From NCBI GenBank assembly GCA_013285425.1, contig CP053447.1:1804001-1868000 (forward strand): a stretch of DNA of 64,000 nt. The letters run 5' to 3'. The stretch comes from Ignavibacteriota bacterium. GTDB taxonomy: Bacteria > Bacteroidota > Ignavibacteria > Ignavibacteriales > Ignavibacteriaceae. Under the pieces are notes generated by a model. It did no database searches, had not been told where the DNA came from, and saw only the letters and a list, made by a program, of their open reading frames with translations. This document shows positions 62,422-64,000 of this stretch, in pieces. Each line of letters opens with the position of its first letter. Within the stretch, counting starts at the first letter, position 1. The translations under genes were made by a program, and so were the position numbers.

Positions 62422-63384
62422 TTAATCTGATTGTTCTTTCTTTTGTTCAATCAATGTATTTCTTTCCCAAAACACTCCATCACTGTAACCCTGAATAGAT
62501 TTGTCCTTTTCAGCTATTTCTAATCGTTTAAGTGTTAAGGCTGCATATACTTCATCAATTTCGATTCCGCTGAATTTGCGATTGAGTTTTTTTGCGGCTG
62601 CTGCAGTAGTACCTGAACCAAGGAACGGATCAAAAATAAAATCATTTTTGTTTGAACTTGCAAGAATAATTTTTGCAAGTAGTTTTTCCGGTTTTTGTGT
62701 CGGATGATCTGTATTCTCAGGCATAGACCAGAATGGAATTGTTATATCATTCCACAAATTTGAAGGATGAGTAATTCTGAAATTCTTTCCATTTTCATTC
62801 TTCCAGTCTTTGGGATTTCCATCATCAGATTTATATGGAGCGCGGACTAATCTTTTTAATTTTACTGCATCAGTATTAAAAGTAAATTTATCCGAAACAG
62901 TGCAGTACCAGATATCTTCATAAGAATTTTTCCAATTATCTCTGGCACCTCTTCCCTTTTCACGTTCCCAGGTAATCCTGTTTCTGATAATAAAATATTT
63001 TCTTAAAATATTGTAAGCAGGAATTGAAGTTTTCCAATCACAACAAAAATAAACTGACGCTGAAGGTTTTAAGATTTTAACAATTTCTCTGAGCCAGGAA
63101 TCTATCCACTTTTCATATTCATTATTTTTCATCTCTCTGAATTTAAGAGTTGAAAAATTTTTATTCAGATTATACGGAGGATCAATAAACAATAGATCAA
63201 CAAATTTAGCCGGCAAATAATCGGCTGTTTTAAATATATCCTGATTGATTATTCTATTGGTTATTTCTTCAACAGTTGTTTTATTATTTAATTTTAAAAG
63301 CGACTTTCGGAAATGAGCAACTTCCCTAGCGGTAATATTTAAAGTTCGGTTTAACGGTGCCCGTTTTTTATTAGCGTGATTCAT
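62422..63384 (-). CDS. Site-specific DNA methyltransferase (N6-adenine or N4-cytosine)
   Basis: A DNA amino-methyltransferase of 320 residues. The catalytic motif IV is LLFIDPPYNLNKN (about 70-82) and the SAM-binding motif I FDPFLGSGTTAAAAKKL (about 253-269) comes later, the order of the beta class. THPTQKPEKLLAKII lies between them, as expected. An N-terminal extension of about 65 residues precedes the core. No restriction endonuclease gene is nearby, so it may be an orphan methylase. DPPY fits both N6-adenine and N4-cytosine enzymes, so the modified base is not certain. Confidence 0.9.
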   Translation of the reverse strand: MNHANKKRAPLNRTLNITAREVAHFRKSLLKLNNKTTVEEITNRIINQDIFKTADYLPAKFVDLLFIDPPYNLNKNFSTLKFREMKNNEYEKWIDSWLREIVKILKPSASVYFCCDWKTSIPAYNILRKYFIIRNRITWEREKGRGARDNWKNSYEDIWYCTVSDKFTFNTDAVKLKRLVRAPYKSDDGNPKDWKNENGKNFRITHPSNLWNDITIPFWSMPENTDHPTQKPEKLLAKIILASSNKNDFIFDPFLGSGTTAAAAKKLNRKFSGIEIDEVYAALTLKRLEIAEKDKSIQGYSDGVFWERNTLIEQKKEQSD

Positions 63385-64000
63385 TTAGTTAATATCAGGG
63401 AAGCTGACATTTGCATATTTGTTCTTTAACAAAACAATATCCTCTATGATCTTTTCGAACTGAGCTGAGACTTTTTTAAACAGAACGATTGATTCTTCAG
63501 TGATATTATTATCCAATGCCATATTCTCGAGTAACTTGAAATATTCCAGGACACTTTCTATTCCAAGTGTTAAAGATGAGCCTTTTAATTTATGAACATA
63601 AAAACGCAAATGTTCAGCATTATTCTGAAAAATTGCATTTCTAATCAGCTCAATATTTTTCGGGATTTCATTTATATATATATCAAGCATTTCTTTAAAG
63701 AATTCAAGATCAGCTTGCGACTTTAAGTCCTGCAAGAATAATATTTTTTTCTCCTCAATAAATTTAAGCTCAATCTCTGATCTATGATCGATAGATATAT
63801 CTGTTTGTTTTTCCTGAACTATTGATTCAGTCCATTTTTCAATAATCATTTTCAGATCATCAATATTTACCGGTTTGCTGATATAATCATTCATTCCGAC
63901 TTTCAAATAATTTTCTCGATCACCATGCATAGCATTTGCGGTCATTGCGATAATCACCGGCTGTCTTTTTAATTCTTTGTTTGAACGAATAAGTGAGCAA
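63385..64000 (-). CDS. Hybrid sensor kinase, C-terminal receiver and HPt domains (partial)
   Basis: The 3' end of a gene that runs off the right edge; the open frame continues upstream of the first GTG to position 64000. It begins inside a receiver domain (QPVIIAMTANAMHGDRENYLKVGMNDYISKP, with the conserved Thr/Ser switch and Lys), followed after a linker by an HPt domain with the phospho-acceptor His in YVHKLKGSSLTLG. Such C-termini belong to BarA/EvgS-type phosphorelay kinases. Its stop abuts the methyltransferase start, so the two genes may be co-transcribed. Confidence 0.88.
   Translation of the reverse strand, partial: CSLIRSNKELKRQPVIIAMTANAMHGDRENYLKVGMNDYISKPVNIDDLKMIIEKWTESIVQEKQTDISIDHRSEIELKFIEEKKILFLQDLKSQADLEFFKEMLDIYINEIPKNIELIRNAIFQNNAEHLRFYVHKLKGSSLTLGIESVLEYFKLLENMALDNNITEESIVLFKKVSAQFEKIIEDIVLLKNKYANVSFPDIN

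Overview
The window is AT-rich (about one third G+C by eye) and looks like a chromosomal segment of a Gram-negative bacterium of the Bacteroidota/Chlorobiota assemblage, most likely an Ignavibacteria-type organism. Supporting points are a secreted C25 (gingipain-type) peptidase whose C-terminus has a type IX secretion sorting domain, an LpxH-like lipid A enzyme, Wza/Wzz-type export proteins, a short archaeal-type phosphatidylserine decarboxylase, split purine genes purS/purQ, and a gene order (purC, DUF971, pgsA, pgpA, cinA, thpR, recA, recX) running as one tight operon. No plasmid, phage, IS or CRISPR signature was seen. Species identity is inference.

Layout. 1-1.9 kb: an envelope-stress type module (ECF sigma factor, anti-sigma factor, Spy-like periplasmic proteins); the sigma gene is frameshifted. 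1.9-4.6 kb: a minus-strand operon of two peroxiredoxins, a eukaryote-like 6-pyruvoyltetrahydropterin synthase, GTP cyclohydrolase I and a short-chain reductase, which together match a tetrahydrobiopterin route. 4.8-10.9 kb: Nudix hydrolase, then the recA/recX-cinA-phospholipid-purC operon. 11-13 kb: tRNA-Phe with its terminator, and glmS. 13.1-18.8 kb: a very large type IX-secreted C25 peptidase split by one extra base. 18.9-36.3 kb: a surface polysaccharide locus (initiating sugar phosphate transferase, sugar aminotransferase, glycosyltransferases, O-antigen polymerase/ligase, a GDP-heptose-type precursor module, a MurJ-family flippase, Wzz and Wza proteins), interrupted by a 1-kb non-coding gap. 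36.3-39.4 kb: ftsX, two lipoproteins (one apparently starting at ATT), recR and ybaB. 39.6-42.8 kb: a plus-strand run with a degenerate PurC paralogue, psd, pssA, purS, purQ and tatA. 42.9-51 kb: NhaC-type antiporter, gatA, GNAT, sucD with a lysine-rich tail, ndk, namZ and a lipoprotein. 51-57.2 kb: NfeD-type protease, PBP1A, LpxH and a frameshifted M1 aminopeptidase. 57.3-62.2 kb: glgC, a frameshifted uvrC, and a small operon ending in sixA. 62.2-64 kb: the SRP RNA, an orphan DNA methyltransferase, and the C-terminal part of a hybrid sensor kinase cut by the window edge.

Most genes are housekeeping. The least ordinary items are the pterin operon, the broken giant peptidase beside the polysaccharide locus, four independent single-site frameshifts in otherwise intact genes (sigma factor, C25 peptidase, M1 peptidase, uvrC), the divergent PurC homologue in a phospholipid/purine operon, the lipoprotein with an ATT start, and a palindrome shared by the sigma-factor region and the peptidase promoter region. 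The cluster of frameshifts may reflect base-calling errors in this assembly rather than biology.
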